Shown here piece by piece: positions 8,558 through 18,896 of a stretch of 53,594 nucleotides of DNA (within the stretch, counting starts at the first letter, position 1; each line of letters starts with the position of its first letter). The notes below the pieces were generated by a model that did no database searches, had not been told where the DNA came from, and saw only the letters and a list, made by a program, of their open reading frames with translations. The position numbers and the translations under genes were made by a program. The stretch is from Syntrophales bacterium (GTDB lineage: Bacteria; Desulfobacterota; Syntrophia; Syntrophales; UBA4778): positions 1-53,594 of the forward strand of contig JAQTPK010000016.1 in assembly GCA_028712885.1 (NCBI GenBank), written 5' to 3'.

Positions 8558-9556
8558 ATGATACTTGCGGGCGACATCGGCGCGACGAAAACAATACTTG
8601 GGATATTCGCTCCCGACAGGGGAGCGCGGGATCCGCTTGTCAAGGATACCGTCCTTACCCGGGACTTTCCCGATCCGGAGACCCTGATTTCCTCCTTCCT
8701 GAGAAAAACAGGCGCGGATGTCTATGCCGGATGCCTGGGGATTGCCGCTCCCGTCACCGACGGAGAAGCGCGGATGATCAACACTCCCTGGATTATAAGA
8801 GAGGACGATCTCCGCTCCAGACTGGGCTTCGCCTCGCTTCGCATCATGAACGATCTGCAGGCAGTCGCCGCCTCGATTCCGGTGCTGGAGCCGGGCGATT
8901 ATGCCGTCATCCACGATGGGCAGGGCGCTGCGGGAGGTGCCGTGGCAGTGCTGGCGCCCGGTACGGGTCTGGGAGAAGCTTTCCTGGTCTGGGAAGGGAA
9001 GCGCTACAGGGCGCACGCATCGGAGGGAGGGCATGCCGATTTTGCGCCCAGGACCCCTCTGGAAGCGGAACTGCTCCGGGATTTGCAGTCCCGTTTCGGC
9101 CATGTAAGCTATGAGAGGATCTGCTCGGGACCGGGGATTTACAATGTATATTCCTTTCTGAAGAAAAGCGGGCTTGCTGATGCAGATCCCGGGACAGCAG
9201 CGGAAATCTCCGCGGCCGACGACCCCACGCCTGTGATCATCCGCGCCGCCTGTAAGAAGGACAAGCCGTGCGGATTGTGCGCACAAGCTCTGGAAATCTT
9301 CGTCTCCGTCCTCGGGGCCGAGGCGGGAAACCTCGCCTTAAAGGTCTTCGCGACGGGAGGAGTGTATGTTGCAGGAGGAATCCCCCCCCGGATAATCGGA
9401 AACCTGAAAAAAGAGGGGTTCATGAATTCCTTCCGGGATAAGGGAAGGGAGTCTTTCCTCCTCGACCGAATGCCGGTCCGCGTAATCATGAACACGGAGT
9501 CCGCCTTGATCGGGGCGGCCGCCGAAGGTCTTGAGGTTGCGAAGACGCAAAGTTGA
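8558..9556 (+). CDS. glk: Glucokinase
   Basis: 332-residue ROK/Glk-type sugar kinase converting glucose to glucose 6-phosphate, feeding the G6P dehydrogenase encoded further down. The phosphate-binding loop GDIGATKTILGIF is at the N terminus. LAPGTGLGEAF and EGGHADFAP match the glucose-binding region of E. coli-type glucokinase, and GGVYVAGGI the adenosine loop. ATG 8558 is chosen because it begins the fold; AGGAG sits 11 bases upstream, rather far, and a longer in-frame start at 8501 overlaps the CoA-binding gene without adding a domain. Confidence 0.92.
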   Translation: MILAGDIGATKTILGIFAPDRGARDPLVKDTVLTRDFPDPETLISSFLRKTGADVYAGCLGIAAPVTDGEARMINTPWIIREDDLRSRLGFASLRIMNDLQAVAASIPVLEPGDYAVIHDGQGAAGGAVAVLAPGTGLGEAFLVWEGKRYRAHASEGGHADFAPRTPLEAELLRDLQSRFGHVSYERICSGPGIYNVYSFLKKSGLADADPGTAAEISAADDPTPVIIRAACKKDKPCGLCAQALEIFVSVLGAEAGNLALKVFATGGVYVAGGIPPRIIGNLKKEGFMNSFRDKGRESFLLDRMPVRVIMNTESALIGAAAEGLEVAKTQS

Positions 9557-9620
9557 GAAGACAGCTTACAGCAATCCTGAAAAGATGAGAGATAATCAGG
9601 CAATGCCGAAGGCCTTTCAG

Positions 9621-9655
9621 GATGAACTGTGAACTGCGAACCATGAACTGAACCC
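9621..9655. repeat. Five tandem 7-nt words before the tal/pgi gene
   Basis: GATGAAC, TGTGAAC, TGCGAAC, CATGAAC, TGAACCC in perfect 7-nt register, 19 bases upstream of the tal/pgi start. A short complementary pair (ATCCTGAAA near 9584, TTTCAGGAT near 9615) lies beside it. Confidence 0.7.
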
Positions 9656-9673
9656 TGAAGGACGGAGCGATTC

Positions 9674-12475
9674 ATGCCAAGCATTTCGGACCTTGAAAAA
9701 CTCGGCCAATCCGTCTGGCTCGATTACATCCGGAGGTATTTTATCGTCTCAGGGGAGCTTGCCGATCTTATCCGCGGCGGTTTGCGCGGTATTACATCCA
9801 ATCCGACCATTTTCGAAAGCGCCCTCTCGGGGAGCTCGGATTACGATGAAGCTCTGCGGAGGTTTGCCGGGGAGGGCCTTTCAGCGGCCGAAATCTTCGA
9901 CCGCCTCACCATGGACGATATCGGGCTCGCCGCGGATATGTTCCTGCCTGTATTCTCTTCCCTGGACGGAGCGGACGGTTTCGTCAGCATCGAAACCAGC
10001 CCTCTTCTGGCGGACGACACTGAAGGGACGATTTCTGAATTCCGGCGGATCGCAGCGGCCCTCGGCCGCCCCAATGTGATGATCAAGATTCCGGCGACCG
10101 AGGCGGGAATCAGGGCTCTGGAACGGCTTACGGCGGAGGGTTTCAGCGTCAATATGACCCTGATCTTTTCCGGCGGGCAATACCGCGCCGTGGCGGAGGC
10201 ATATATAGCCGGGATCGAAAAGCTGAGCGCCGCGGGCGGAGACCCGAAGAAGGTGTCATCGGTAGCCTCTTTCTTCGTGAGCCGCGTGGATTCCTCCATT
10301 GACCGGCTGCTGGACGCGAGGGGAGAAGCCGGGCTCCAGGGCAGGATCGCCGTTGCCAGCGCCAAGCTCGCATACGCGGATTTCAGAAGATATTTTTCCG
10401 GCCCGCGCTGGGAAGCCCTGGCCGCGGGGGGCGCCCGCCTGCAGCGCCCGCTCTGGGCCAGCACCGGAACGAAGAATCCCCTTTACTCCGAAACGGCATA
10501 TGTGGACAGCCTCATCGGGGCCGACACCGTAAGCACCATGCCGATCGCCACGCTGAACGCGTTTCGCCGCCGGGGGACGGCGGCCGCAACTGTTCAGGAG
10601 GGAGTCGAAGAAGCGGGATCCGCCGTCGGAAAGCTGCGGGATCTTGGAATAGATCTCGAAGAGACAGCCCGCGTTCTGCTTCGCGAAGGCATCGACCTGT
10701 TCGTCCGCTCCTACCGGTCGGCGTTGGCCAATATCGACAGGAAAAGAGAAGAGGTCGCGCGCGGTCGAAAGAGAATGGCTGAGCGGCTCGGAGAGCATGC
10801 GCCCGCGGTGGAAAAGGCCGTGGCCCGGATGCAGAACGACAAAGCGGCTGAGCGGCTGTGGAACGGTGATTACACACTCTGGAAGAACGACCCGAAGGAG
10901 ATTTCGAACCGGCTCGGGTGGCTCCACAGTCCGGAGAAAATGCTGGACCATGCGGATGATCTCAAACGGCTGGGCGATGATCTGCGGGCGGAGGGGTTCT
11001 CCAGGGCGCTTCTCCTCGGAATGGGAGGGTCCAGTCTCGCGCCGGAGGTCTTTTCGAGAATATTCGGATCCGGAAAAGGATACCCGTCTCTCGAGGTCCT
11101 GGACAGCACCGACCCCGATGCAGTGCTCGCCTGCGAAAAGAGAGCGGCGGCGGCCAAAACGGTTTACATCGTATCCACCAAGTCGGGCGATACGGTCGAA
11201 ACCCTTTCCCTTTTCCGGTTTTTCTTCCGCCGGGAGCAGGAACGTATGGGGCTGGAAGAGGCCGCCCGGCGCTTCATCGCCATCACGGACCCGGGAAGCC
11301 GGCTGGCGGAAATTGCGAAAAAGCTCCGCTTCCGCTCCGTTTATCTCAACGATCCTGAAATCGGGGGTCGTTATTCCGCCCTGTCCTTCTTCGGGCTGGC
11401 GCCGGCGGCCATTGCGGGCATCGATATCCGGAAACTTCTCGACAGCGCGGTCCGGATGATGCGGGAATGCGAATCCTGCGCCGACAGGCGTTCCGGCGGA
11501 AATGAAGGCGTCCGCCTGGGCGCCATCATGGGAACAATGGCCGGCGCAGGCAGGGACAAGCTGACACTGATAACGCCGCCCTCCCTTTCCCCCTTCGGGG
11601 ACTGGCTGGAACAATTGATCGCCGAAAGCACCGGAAAGGAAGGGAAAGGCATTCTGCCCGTTGTGCATGAAGCAACCGGGCCGCCGGAGAGCTACGGCGG
11701 CGACCGCCTGTTCGTCAGCCTAGCCTTCGATGCCGGACCGGAGGCGCTGACCGGACTCGAAAAAGCAGGACATCCGGTTATTTCACTCCGCCTTTCCGAT
11801 CCTTGCGACATCGGCGGACAGATATTCCTCTGGGAAGCGGCAACGGCCCTGGCCTGCCATTTACTGGGCATCAATCCTTTCGATCAGCCGAATGTTGAAT
11901 CCGCCAAGTCGGCGACGCGCAATATTGTTTCGGAATACATTGAGACCTGCGCCGTTCCGGTTCCCGCGCCCGAGATTATTTCCGACGGAATCAGCGTTTC
12001 CGGATGGCGCGCGGAGACCCCGGAGAGCGCGCTGCGGGAATTTGTGGCGGGGGCGAAAGACGGCGATTACGTTGCTCTCCAGGTTTTCATCGAGCCGTCC
12101 AGGGAACTGGATATCATTCTGGCCGACCTGAGAAACAGGATAAGGATTTTCAGCAGGAAAGCCGTCACGCTCGGCTACGGCCCGCGCTATCTCCATTCAA
12201 CGGGCCAGCTTCATAAGGGAGACCGGGGGAACGGCCTTTTTGTCCAGTTCACGGCGGACGATCTTCAGGACGCCTCCGTTCCCGACGATCCCATGTCGGA
12301 CGCGTCTTCCATTACGTTCGGCGTGCTGAAAAAAGCCCAGGCGCTCGGGGACAGAAAGGCGCTTGTTCTGGCGCGCAGACGGGTAATCCAGTTTCATTTC
12401 GACAACGCCGAAAAAGGTCTGCGACGGCTGGCGGAGGCCTTTCCGGCAGCTCCGACCCGCCGCAAAGGAAAATGA
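9674..12475 (+). CDS. tal/pgi: Bifunctional transaldolase / glucose-6-phosphate isomerase
   Basis: 933-residue fusion. Residues 1-365 are a transaldolase: GITSNPTIFESALSGS near the start and the Schiff-base Lys138 in NVMIKIPATEAG. Residues about 375-933 are a phosphoglucose isomerase, with GMGGSSLAPEV, STKSGDTVETLS and a C-terminal QLHKGD segment. The fusion links the non-oxidative pentose phosphate pathway to glycolysis in one polypeptide; such fusions are known in several bacteria. ATGA overlap with rpiA and tight spacing to gnd and zwf make this the head of a pentose-phosphate operon. Confidence 0.95.
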   Translation: MPSISDLEKLGQSVWLDYIRRYFIVSGELADLIRGGLRGITSNPTIFESALSGSSDYDEALRRFAGEGLSAAEIFDRLTMDDIGLAADMFLPVFSSLDGADGFVSIETSPLLADDTEGTISEFRRIAAALGRPNVMIKIPATEAGIRALERLTAEGFSVNMTLIFSGGQYRAVAEAYIAGIEKLSAAGGDPKKVSSVASFFVSRVDSSIDRLLDARGEAGLQGRIAVASAKLAYADFRRYFSGPRWEALAAGGARLQRPLWASTGTKNPLYSETAYVDSLIGADTVSTMPIATLNAFRRRGTAAATVQEGVEEAGSAVGKLRDLGIDLEETARVLLREGIDLFVRSYRSALANIDRKREEVARGRKRMAERLGEHAPAVEKAVARMQNDKAAERLWNGDYTLWKNDPKEISNRLGWLHSPEKMLDHADDLKRLGDDLRAEGFSRALLLGMGGSSLAPEVFSRIFGSGKGYPSLEVLDSTDPDAVLACEKRAAAAKTVYIVSTKSGDTVETLSLFRFFFRREQERMGLEEAARRFIAITDPGSRLAEIAKKLRFRSVYLNDPEIGGRYSALSFFGLAPAAIAGIDIRKLLDSAVRMMRECESCADRRSGGNEGVRLGAIMGTMAGAGRDKLTLITPPSLSPFGDWLEQLIAESTGKEGKGILPVVHEATGPPESYGGDRLFVSLAFDAGPEALTGLEKAGHPVISLRLSDPCDIGGQIFLWEAATALACHLLGINPFDQPNVESAKSATRNIVSEYIETCAVPVPAPEIISDGISVSGWRAETPESALREFVAGAKDGDYVALQVFIEPSRELDIILADLRNRIRIFSRKAVTLGYGPRYLHSTGQLHKGDRGNGLFVQFTADDLQDASVPDDPMSDASSITFGVLKKAQALGDRKALVLARRRVIQFHFDNAEKGLRRLAEAFPAAPTRRKGK

Positions 12476-13239
12476 CAACCGAGCAGCTCAAAGAACTGGC
12501 CGCTTATTCCGCGGTCGATTTCGTCCGCTCGGGTATGATTGTAGGACTGGGACACGGAAGCACGGCAATATACGCAATCCGGCGGATCGGTCACCTGATC
12601 CGCATCGGTCAGCTCGTCAATGTGCGGGGGGTCCCGTGTTCCACAGCCGCCGGGAAAGAGGCCGTTCAGTCGGGCATCCCGGTAGAGGTCTGGGACGGGC
12701 GGCTTCAGATCGATCTCACAATAGACGGGGCGGATGAGATCGATCCCGATCTCAACCTGATCAAAGGGGGGGGAGGAGCCCTGCTGAGGGAAAAAATCGT
12801 CGCGCAAGCCAGCTTGAGGGAGATTATCATCGCCGATGACTCCAAGCTCTCCCCTTTTCTCGGCGCCTGTCGGGCGGTGCCTGTAGTGGTTACGCCTTTC
12901 GGATGGCGGTCGCAATCCTTCTTTCTGGAATCGCTCGGAGCGAAACCGGCCCTGAGAATAGATCCTGACGGCAAGCCCTTCGCCACCGACGAAGGAAATT
13001 TCATCCTTGACTGCTCTTTCGGCCCCATTCCCGATCCGGCAGATATGGCGGATCGGATCCGCGGCCGGGCTGGAATCGTCGAGCACGGGATCTGGGCCGG
13101 CGTCGCCACCGACGTAATCGCGGCCGGCCCAGGGGGATTGAAACATATGAAAAGGAGCCCACGAAATGAGAATCGGGATAATCGGTCTGGGAAGAATGGG
13201 CGGCAACATGGCAAGGAGGCTGGCAAGGGGGGGGCATGA
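12472..13239 (+). CDS. rpiA: Ribose-5-phosphate isomerase A
   Basis: Interconverts ribose 5-phosphate and ribulose 5-phosphate. GLGHGSTAIYAI is the phosphate loop, and DGADEIDPDLNLIKGGGGALLREK carries the catalytic Asp/Glu/Lys region. The reading frame is 255 residues against a usual 220-230. The last 31 residues (from about HMKRSPRNEN) are basic, low in hydrophobics and read across the first 74 bp of gnd in another frame. I infer that the functional protein ends near residue 225 and the tail is an accidental extension, perhaps from loss of an earlier stop. The start overlaps tal/pgi by ATGA. Confidence 0.92.
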   Translation: MTTEQLKELAAYSAVDFVRSGMIVGLGHGSTAIYAIRRIGHLIRIGQLVNVRGVPCSTAAGKEAVQSGIPVEVWDGRLQIDLTIDGADEIDPDLNLIKGGGGALLREKIVAQASLREIIIADDSKLSPFLGACRAVPVVVTPFGWRSQSFFLESLGAKPALRIDPDGKPFATDEGNFILDCSFGPIPDPADMADRIRGRAGIVEHGIWAGVATDVIAAGPGGLKHMKRSPRNENRDNRSGKNGRQHGKEAGKGGA

Positions 13240-14077
13240 AGTCGTCGCATTCAACCGGTCCTCCGAGAGGGCCGTTGCGCTGGCCCGGGAGGAAAAAGGA
13301 ATCACCGCAGTTCCGTCCCTTGCCGAACTCGCCGACAAGCTTTCTCCGCCGAGGACGGTATGGATGATGCTGACGGAGGGAAATCCCACCGAAGAGGCGC
13401 TGCAATCGCTTTTTTCCGTTCTCTCCAAAGGAGATACCGTGATCGACGGAGGGAATTCGAATTTCCAGGACACGCTGCGGCGGGCGTGCGCCTGCACGGA
13501 AAAAGGCATCCACCTGGTGGATGTCGGAACGAGCGGGGGGATATGGGGGCTCGAGAAGGGCTACAGCATGACTGTCGGCGGCGCCGAAGGAGCTGTCGAG
13601 CGGCTTCGCCCCCTTTTCGAAACCCTCGCTCCGGCGCCTGACCGCGGTTGGGGATATGTCGGGCCGAACGGGGCGGGCCACTTCGTAAAAATGATCCACA
13701 ATGGAATCGAGTACGGGCTTCTTCAGGCTTACGCGGAAGGTTTCGATATTCTGAGGTCCGGGACGGATTTTTGCCTGGATATAGCCCGGATCGCCCGGAT
13801 CTGGGGCGACGGAAGCGTCGTGCGTTCGTGGATCCTGGAGCTCGCGGCCTCGGTTTTATCCAGGGATGCCGACCTCGGGAGCGTTCGGGGGTGGGTTGCC
13901 GATTCAGGCGAAGGCCGCTGGACGGTATTCGAGGCGATAAACCGGAATGTGCCCTGCCCCGTGATTACGCTGTCGCTGATCTCGCGCCTGGCCAGCCGCC
14001 GCGACGAGAGCTACGCAAACAAGCTCATCGCGGCCGTTCGCGGGGAATTCGGAGGGCATGAAATACCCCAACTGTGA
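13166..14077 (+). CDS. gnd: 6-phosphogluconate dehydrogenase, short (YqeC-like) type
   Basis: 303 residues, the length of the short-form decarboxylating enzyme (the E. coli type is about 470). Rossmann loop GIIGLGRMGGNMA, then AFNRSSER: Asn30-Arg31-Ser32 after strand 2 favours NADP over NAD in this family, though this is a prediction. DGGNSNFQDTLRR, GTSGGIWGLEKGY and KMIHNGIEYG form the substrate site. It makes ribulose 5-phosphate for RpiA. It starts inside the rpiA frame (74-bp overlap), with AAAGGAG upstream, and overlaps zwf by ATGA. Confidence 0.94.
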   Translation: MRIGIIGLGRMGGNMARRLARGGHEVVAFNRSSERAVALAREEKGITAVPSLAELADKLSPPRTVWMMLTEGNPTEEALQSLFSVLSKGDTVIDGGNSNFQDTLRRACACTEKGIHLVDVGTSGGIWGLEKGYSMTVGGAEGAVERLRPLFETLAPAPDRGWGYVGPNGAGHFVKMIHNGIEYGLLQAYAEGFDILRSGTDFCLDIARIARIWGDGSVVRSWILELAASVLSRDADLGSVRGWVADSGEGRWTVFEAINRNVPCPVITLSLISRLASRRDESYANKLIAAVRGEFGGHEIPQL

Positions 14078-15543
14078 TGAATACTACTGAACCGGCCGAC
14101 ATCGTCATTTTCGGGGCTTCGGGCGACCTGACGCGCAGGAAATTGATTCCCGCCCTGCACACCCTGAACTGCGCGGGCCTGCTCCATCCGGAAACGCGGC
14201 TGATCGGCTTCGCGCGGACGCCGCTGGCGCCCGATGTATTCCGGAGCGATCTGTTTGAAGGCGTGGAGAGCTATGCCCGCTTGAAGCCGAATCATGACGA
14301 GATCTGCGCAAGGTGGCCGGAATTCGCCGGCCGCATAGACTACCTCGCGGGGCCTTATGAGGATGCATCCCATTACAGACAAATCGCCGGCATGATCGGA
14401 GACAGGAACGCCCTGTTTTACCTGGCCACCCCGCCCGCCCTTTTTCCGATGATAATAGAAAGGACCGGAGAGGCGGGACTGAACCGGTGCGACAGGGGCT
14501 GGCGGAGAATAATCATTGAAAAGCCCTTCGGGCGCAATATGGAAAGCGCCCGCAATCTCAACGCTCTCGTGAGGCATTACTTCATCGAAAGCCAGGTATT
14601 CCGGATAGACCACTACCTCGGCAAGGAGACCGTGCAGAACATCCTTACCTTCCGTTTCGCCAATGCCATTTTCGAGCCGCTCTGGAGCCGCAACTATATC
14701 GACCACGTCCAGGTCGTTGTGGCCGAAAGCATCGGCGTGGAACACCGCGCCTCTTATTACGAACAGACGGGAGTTCTGCGGGATATGGTTCAGAACCACC
14801 TTTTTCAGCTTATGACTCTCATGGCCATGGAGCCTCCCGTCGTCCTGAACGACCGTTCGCTGAGAGACGAGAAGGTCAAAGTTCTGCAGGCCGTCCGGCC
14901 GCTTAATGCCGAAAACTGCCTGCTCGGGCAATACCGGGGTTACAGGGAAGAGCCTGATATCCCTCCCGATTCAAATACCCCGACCCTGGCGGTGCTCAGG
15001 ATATACATAGACAACTGGCGATGGCAGGGTGTTCCTTTTTACCTGATGACGGGAAAAGGCCTGAAGCGGCGGGCGACGGAAATAAGCCTGGTGTTCAAGC
15101 GGGTTCCGCACCTGCTTTTCTCGAGGAGCCGGCTCAGCCCCAATCACATCTCGTTATGCATTCAGCCCGACGAAGGCATTCACCTCTGGTTCGAATCCAA
15201 GGTGCCGGGAGCGGGAATGACCTCCGTACCGGTGGACATGGTCTTCAGCTACTCCGACCATTTCGAAAGTCAGGTCCTGCCGGACGCTTACGAGAGGCTC
15301 CTTGTAGATGCAATTCACGGGGACGCTTCCCTGTTCGCGCGCGGCGACGAGATAGAACTGTCCTGGCGAATTCTGGACCCTCTGATCAGCGACATCGAGG
15401 TTAAAAAGATTCCGGTCCTGAGCTATGAAAAAGAGAGCTGGGGCCCCCGGGAAGCCGATATGTTCCTGGCCCGGGATTTCCGAACCTGGCACCTGGACTG
15501 CAGAAGAGAGGAGCCGCTGCACAGGCGCGAGCAGCCCCCATGA
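14074..15543 (+). CDS. zwf: Glucose-6-phosphate 1-dehydrogenase
   Basis: 489 residues, normal length. The first enzyme of the oxidative pentose phosphate pathway, forming 6-phosphogluconolactone and NAD(P)H. NAD(P) loop VIFGASGDLTRRK at residues 11-23; active-site motif RIDHYLGKE (Asp179, His180, Lys184). No separate lactonase (pgl) gene is visible nearby, so hydrolysis is spontaneous or encoded elsewhere. ATGA overlaps on both sides show translational coupling to gnd and the questin-oxidase-like gene. Confidence 0.96.
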   Translation: MMNTTEPADIVIFGASGDLTRRKLIPALHTLNCAGLLHPETRLIGFARTPLAPDVFRSDLFEGVESYARLKPNHDEICARWPEFAGRIDYLAGPYEDASHYRQIAGMIGDRNALFYLATPPALFPMIIERTGEAGLNRCDRGWRRIIIEKPFGRNMESARNLNALVRHYFIESQVFRIDHYLGKETVQNILTFRFANAIFEPLWSRNYIDHVQVVVAESIGVEHRASYYEQTGVLRDMVQNHLFQLMTLMAMEPPVVLNDRSLRDEKVKVLQAVRPLNAENCLLGQYRGYREEPDIPPDSNTPTLAVLRIYIDNWRWQGVPFYLMTGKGLKRRATEISLVFKRVPHLLFSRSRLSPNHISLCIQPDEGIHLWFESKVPGAGMTSVPVDMVFSYSDHFESQVLPDAYERLLVDAIHGDASLFARGDEIELSWRILDPLISDIEVKKIPVLSYEKESWGPREADMFLARDFRTWHLDCRREEPLHRREQPP

Positions 15544-16607
15544 ACGACAGTCTGGATACGGCTCTCCGCCTGCTGGAGGCTGCTGCCCCGGAATATTCGG
15601 GCGGAATCGTCAATCACGGCCAGATCGTGGCGGGGGCAATGAAGGAGTTGAACCGGGAGGAAAGTATCCTGCCCTGGGTGTCCCATTATCGTCGCCGCCT
15701 CGGGAATCAATGCCAAGCCGGAAAGGAGATTCGCGAAAACGCGTGGAGGCGCTACCTGGGGCGTTTTGAATACTGCGCCGCCTGGAACTCTTTTTTTGCC
15801 CGGAAAACGGCTGAAGGCGAATGGCGCAGACTCGCAGGTCAATGGCTGGCCCGGCTGGCCCCCGGCGTCTCGGCCTCGGGAGGACAGGCCTTTATCCGGA
15901 CTACGCATGCGCTCCGGGCGCTCGAAAGCAAAGACAATCCCGTCAGGAGAAAAGAACTCGCCCACTCCCTCGGATACTGGGCGGCCCGCTACCGCAGGCT
16001 GCCGGGCAGTCTTTTCTGCCCCGCGGGCGGCCTGAAGCCCTCCGAGGCGATTCATCGCGTCCGGCGATTGCCCCGATCGGCCCGGACACGTTTCGGCATG
16101 GTCGAGAAGAAGCTGGGAAATTTGTGGAATTTTCCCCCTTTCCGCAACTCGACTCGCCTCGTGGACGGATTGGAAAGACCGGACGAATTCATTTCGGACC
16201 TCGTTCGAACGGTCATGGAGGTACTGCTTTCGAACGGCAAAGATCTCCGGACAACTGTTGCGTTCATTAATGCCGCCAACCTGATCTCGGAATCGCGCCG
16301 TATTCTTCCCCTTCTGCCTCGTGACGGGACGAGAAATATGTTACTCTATGTATGGCAAGCCGCGGCCGGCGTTTACGCAGCCTGCGGAAACAGTCCCCCG
16401 GCGCGATCCGATCCCCCGGTGCGGGATCGGATTTCCGGGGAAAAAGAGCGGAATCTGGTCGACGAAGCCGTAGCTTCGGGAAATGAACAGTTGATCGAAC
16501 TTGCCGAGACATGCACGCGGGAGTCCGGTCTTAATCCGGCCCCGGTCTTTCCCGCGGCGCTGGATCGAGCGGTCCGGAACCTGCGGGAAATAGATTTCCT
16601 CTCCTGA
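15540..16607 (+). CDS. Questin oxidase-like family protein (DUF4243)
   Basis: 355 residues. The opening ([30 protein letters not shown]) and the block [27 protein letters not shown] with [17 protein letters not shown] match questin-oxidase-like proteins, a mostly helical family named for fungal GedK, a Baeyer-Villiger-type oxygenase acting on anthraquinones; bacterial members have no established role. I see no cofactor motif. It is ATGA-coupled to zwf, so it could use NADPH made by the operon, but that is inference. Finding it inside a pentose-phosphate operon is unusual. Confidence 0.7.
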   Translation: MNDSLDTALRLLEAAAPEYSGGIVNHGQIVAGAMKELNREESILPWVSHYRRRLGNQCQAGKEIRENAWRRYLGRFEYCAAWNSFFARKTAEGEWRRLAGQWLARLAPGVSASGGQAFIRTTHALRALESKDNPVRRKELAHSLGYWAARYRRLPGSLFCPAGGLKPSEAIHRVRRLPRSARTRFGMVEKKLGNLWNFPPFRNSTRLVDGLERPDEFISDLVRTVMEVLLSNGKDLRTTVAFINAANLISESRRILPLLPRDGTRNMLLYVWQAAAGVYAACGNSPPARSDPPVRDRISGEKERNLVDEAVASGNEQLIELAETCTRESGLNPAPVFPAALDRAVRNLREIDFLS

Positions 16608-16620
16608 ATGGAGGTGTGCG

Positions 16621-17490
16621 ATGGATCGGGAATACCCTTACGGAAAAGGCTCCGTCCGCCTGGTGTCGAGCGGCTGGCTGGCGGAGAGACTGGGCGAACC
16701 TATCACAATAATCGATTGCCAGCCCAATATACACGACTACGTTCAGGAACATATACCTGGGGCCGTTTACCTCAACGAAGGAATATTCCGCTGCCACAGC
16801 GGCGGGCTGCCGGCATGCTGGTCGCCGCCCCCTGCCATTGAGCATTTTTTCAGAAGCGCGGGGATCCGAACCGGTTCCTCCGTTGTCGTATATACGGGAG
16901 TCGGCGCGTACAAGGGGTGGGGAGACGGACTCGGACAGACAATGACCGCATACAGCCTCGCCCGTTACGGATGCCGGGATGTTCTTGTGCTGGACGGCGG
17001 CCTGGACAAGTGGAAAGCGGAAGGGAGGCCGCTGTCCGCGGAATATCCGGAAGCGGGACCGTCCGGTTTCCAGGCGGACTTGCAGACGGAATTCTTCATC
17101 GAATATGAGGAATTCAAGCTGATAAAAGACCGCTCCGATGTCCTTGTGCTGGATGCCCGTCCGCCGGACGTCTACGAGGGCCAGGGACCCTGGAGCAGAC
17201 CCGGACACATCCCGGGAGCGGTAAACCTCCCTTGGGCCTCATTGATGAATGACAAAAACAAGTCGATGCTCAAGCCGGATGCCGAAATCCGGGAGCTGCT
17301 CCGCACCCGGAGCGTTACCCCCGACAAGACGATCGTCTGCTCCTGCGGAACGGGCCGTGAAGCCACCAACGAGTTCCTCCTGCTGCGATTCTATCTCGGA
17401 TTCCCTGAAGTGAGGATTCATGAAGGGGCCTTCACGGAATGGGTTTCCCACCCGGAAAACCCGACGGTTACAGGAAAGAATCCCCGCTGA
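16621..17490 (+). CDS. Tandem-rhodanese sulfurtransferase
   Basis: 289 residues in two rhodanese domains, as in thiosulfate/3-mercaptopyruvate sulfurtransferases. The N-terminal domain (about 10-140) is the inactive partner, with no loop Cys. The C-terminal domain (about 155-285) carries the active loop CGTGREA with catalytic Cys242. It moves sulfane sulfur to thiols or cyanide. TGGAGGTG precedes the ATG. The next gene, a CstB-like persulfide dioxygenase, starts 28 bp after, so the pair probably exchange persulfide. Confidence 0.9.
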   Translation: MDREYPYGKGSVRLVSSGWLAERLGEPITIIDCQPNIHDYVQEHIPGAVYLNEGIFRCHSGGLPACWSPPPAIEHFFRSAGIRTGSSVVVYTGVGAYKGWGDGLGQTMTAYSLARYGCRDVLVLDGGLDKWKAEGRPLSAEYPEAGPSGFQADLQTEFFIEYEEFKLIKDRSDVLVLDARPPDVYEGQGPWSRPGHIPGAVNLPWASLMNDKNKSMLKPDAEIRELLRTRSVTPDKTIVCSCGTGREATNEFLLLRFYLGFPEVRIHEGAFTEWVSHPENPTVTGKNPR

Positions 17491-17518
17491 AGTCGGAAAT
17501 AAAGGAGAGGTTACGGAC

Positions 17519-18880
17519 ATGCTTTTCGAGAGAATCGAATCCGAAGGCCTTGCCCATTATTCCTACCTGGTGGGCGACAGGGGAGAGGCGATGGTTATCG
17601 ATCCCCGCCGCGACTGCCAGGTCTATATGGAAAAGGCCGCCCGCCGCGGATACCGCATCCGGCACATCATGGAGACACACCGGCACGAGGATTTCGTTTC
17701 GGGATCCGTGGAGCTCTCTGAGCAGAGCGGCGCCGAAATCTGGCATGCCGAACCCGAACTCGAATACGGGTACGGGAGCACGGTCTCGGACGGCCAATCC
17801 TGGAAAATCGGCCGGCTCAGGGTAAAGTCGATGCACACGCCCGGCCACACGACCGGCCACATGTCCTATATCCTGCACGAAGCGGGCGGGGCGCCCTGGA
17901 TAATATTTACGGGGGACGCGCTGTTTGCCGGCGACCTGGGAAGAACCGATCTCGCCGGCCCGAACAGAATCCGCGAGATGACGGATCTTCTCTACAACAG
18001 CCTGTTCCGCAAAATTCTGCCGCTGGGAGACCATATGATCGTCTGTCCCGCGCACGGGGCCGGTTCCGTATGCGGGGAGTCCATAGCGGACCGTTTCTGG
18101 ACTACGATCGGCATGGAGAGGATGCATAATCCCAAGCTCAAGGAGGATCATGCAGCGTTCATGTCCGGGATGGCCCGCGAATTGGAGCGGCCGCCCTATT
18201 TCCGGAAAATGGAGGAACTGAACAGGACCGGCCCCCCTCTCCTCTGGACGCTGCCCGTCCCCGCGCCGCTTTCCCCCGCCGAATTCGAACAGAAGGCGGG
18301 CGGAGCGCTCGTCCTCGATACGCGGATGAATGCATCGTTCGGGGCCTCCCACATTCCCGGGGCTCTCTCCATCTGGCTCCAGGGCCTTCCCGGCTTTGCC
18401 GGGTGGTTCATCCGGCACGATATTCCCATTCTTCTTGTCCTCGAGGAAGAGGACCCGCTCCCGGCTGTAACATATCTGGCCCGGCTCGGCTATGACCGGA
18501 TTGACGGTTATCTTTCCGGAGGAATGCTCGGCTGGCAGATGTACGGGGGGGAATCGCACAGCATAAAAATGGTTCCGGTGGAATCCGTCTGCCGCACCCT
18601 CGACAGCGACGAAACCGCATGGCTCCTGGACGTGCGGGGCGGCGACGAGTTGGGCCGCGAGGGAGAGATTGCGGGCGCTCACCACATTCATATCACTGTC
18701 CTGCCGCAGCATATCGACGAAGTGCCCGGAGACCGTCCCGTTTTTATCTTCTGCGGAAGCGGATTGCGCTCAATGATCGCCGGGAGCATTCTCAAGCGGG
18801 AAGGCTGGAGCGATCTGTCTGTGGTGCTGGGCGGCACGGCGGGCTGGAAGTCCGCCCGATGTCCTGTCCGGAGGCCGTAA
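17519..18880 (+). CDS. CstB-like persulfide dioxygenase-rhodanese fusion
   Basis: 453 residues. A metallo-beta-lactamase-fold persulfide dioxygenase (1-230) has iron ligands His54, His56 and Asp58 in METHRHEDF, His110 in HTPGHTTGH, Asp133 in [10 protein letters not shown] and His179. A first rhodanese-like domain (262-345) lacks the Cys (the loop reads LEEEDP). A second (352-450) has active Cys412 in FCGSGLR. This three-part layout is that of Staphylococcus aureus CstB, which oxidises low-molecular-weight persulfides to thiosulfate and sulfite. ATG 17519 is chosen because AAGGAGAGG lies 8 bases upstream; a longer in-frame start at 17420 would overlap the previous gene. Confidence 0.9.
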   Translation: MLFERIESEGLAHYSYLVGDRGEAMVIDPRRDCQVYMEKAARRGYRIRHIMETHRHEDFVSGSVELSEQSGAEIWHAEPELEYGYGSTVSDGQSWKIGRLRVKSMHTPGHTTGHMSYILHEAGGAPWIIFTGDALFAGDLGRTDLAGPNRIREMTDLLYNSLFRKILPLGDHMIVCPAHGAGSVCGESIADRFWTTIGMERMHNPKLKEDHAAFMSGMARELERPPYFRKMEELNRTGPPLLWTLPVPAPLSPAEFEQKAGGALVLDTRMNASFGASHIPGALSIWLQGLPGFAGWFIRHDIPILLVLEEEDPLPAVTYLARLGYDRIDGYLSGGMLGWQMYGGESHSIKMVPVESVCRTLDSDETAWLLDVRGGDELGREGEIAGAHHIHITVLPQHIDEVPGDRPVFIFCGSGLRSMIAGSILKREGWSDLSVVLGGTAGWKSARCPVRRP

Positions 18881-18896
18881 GCATAATGGAGAGCAT

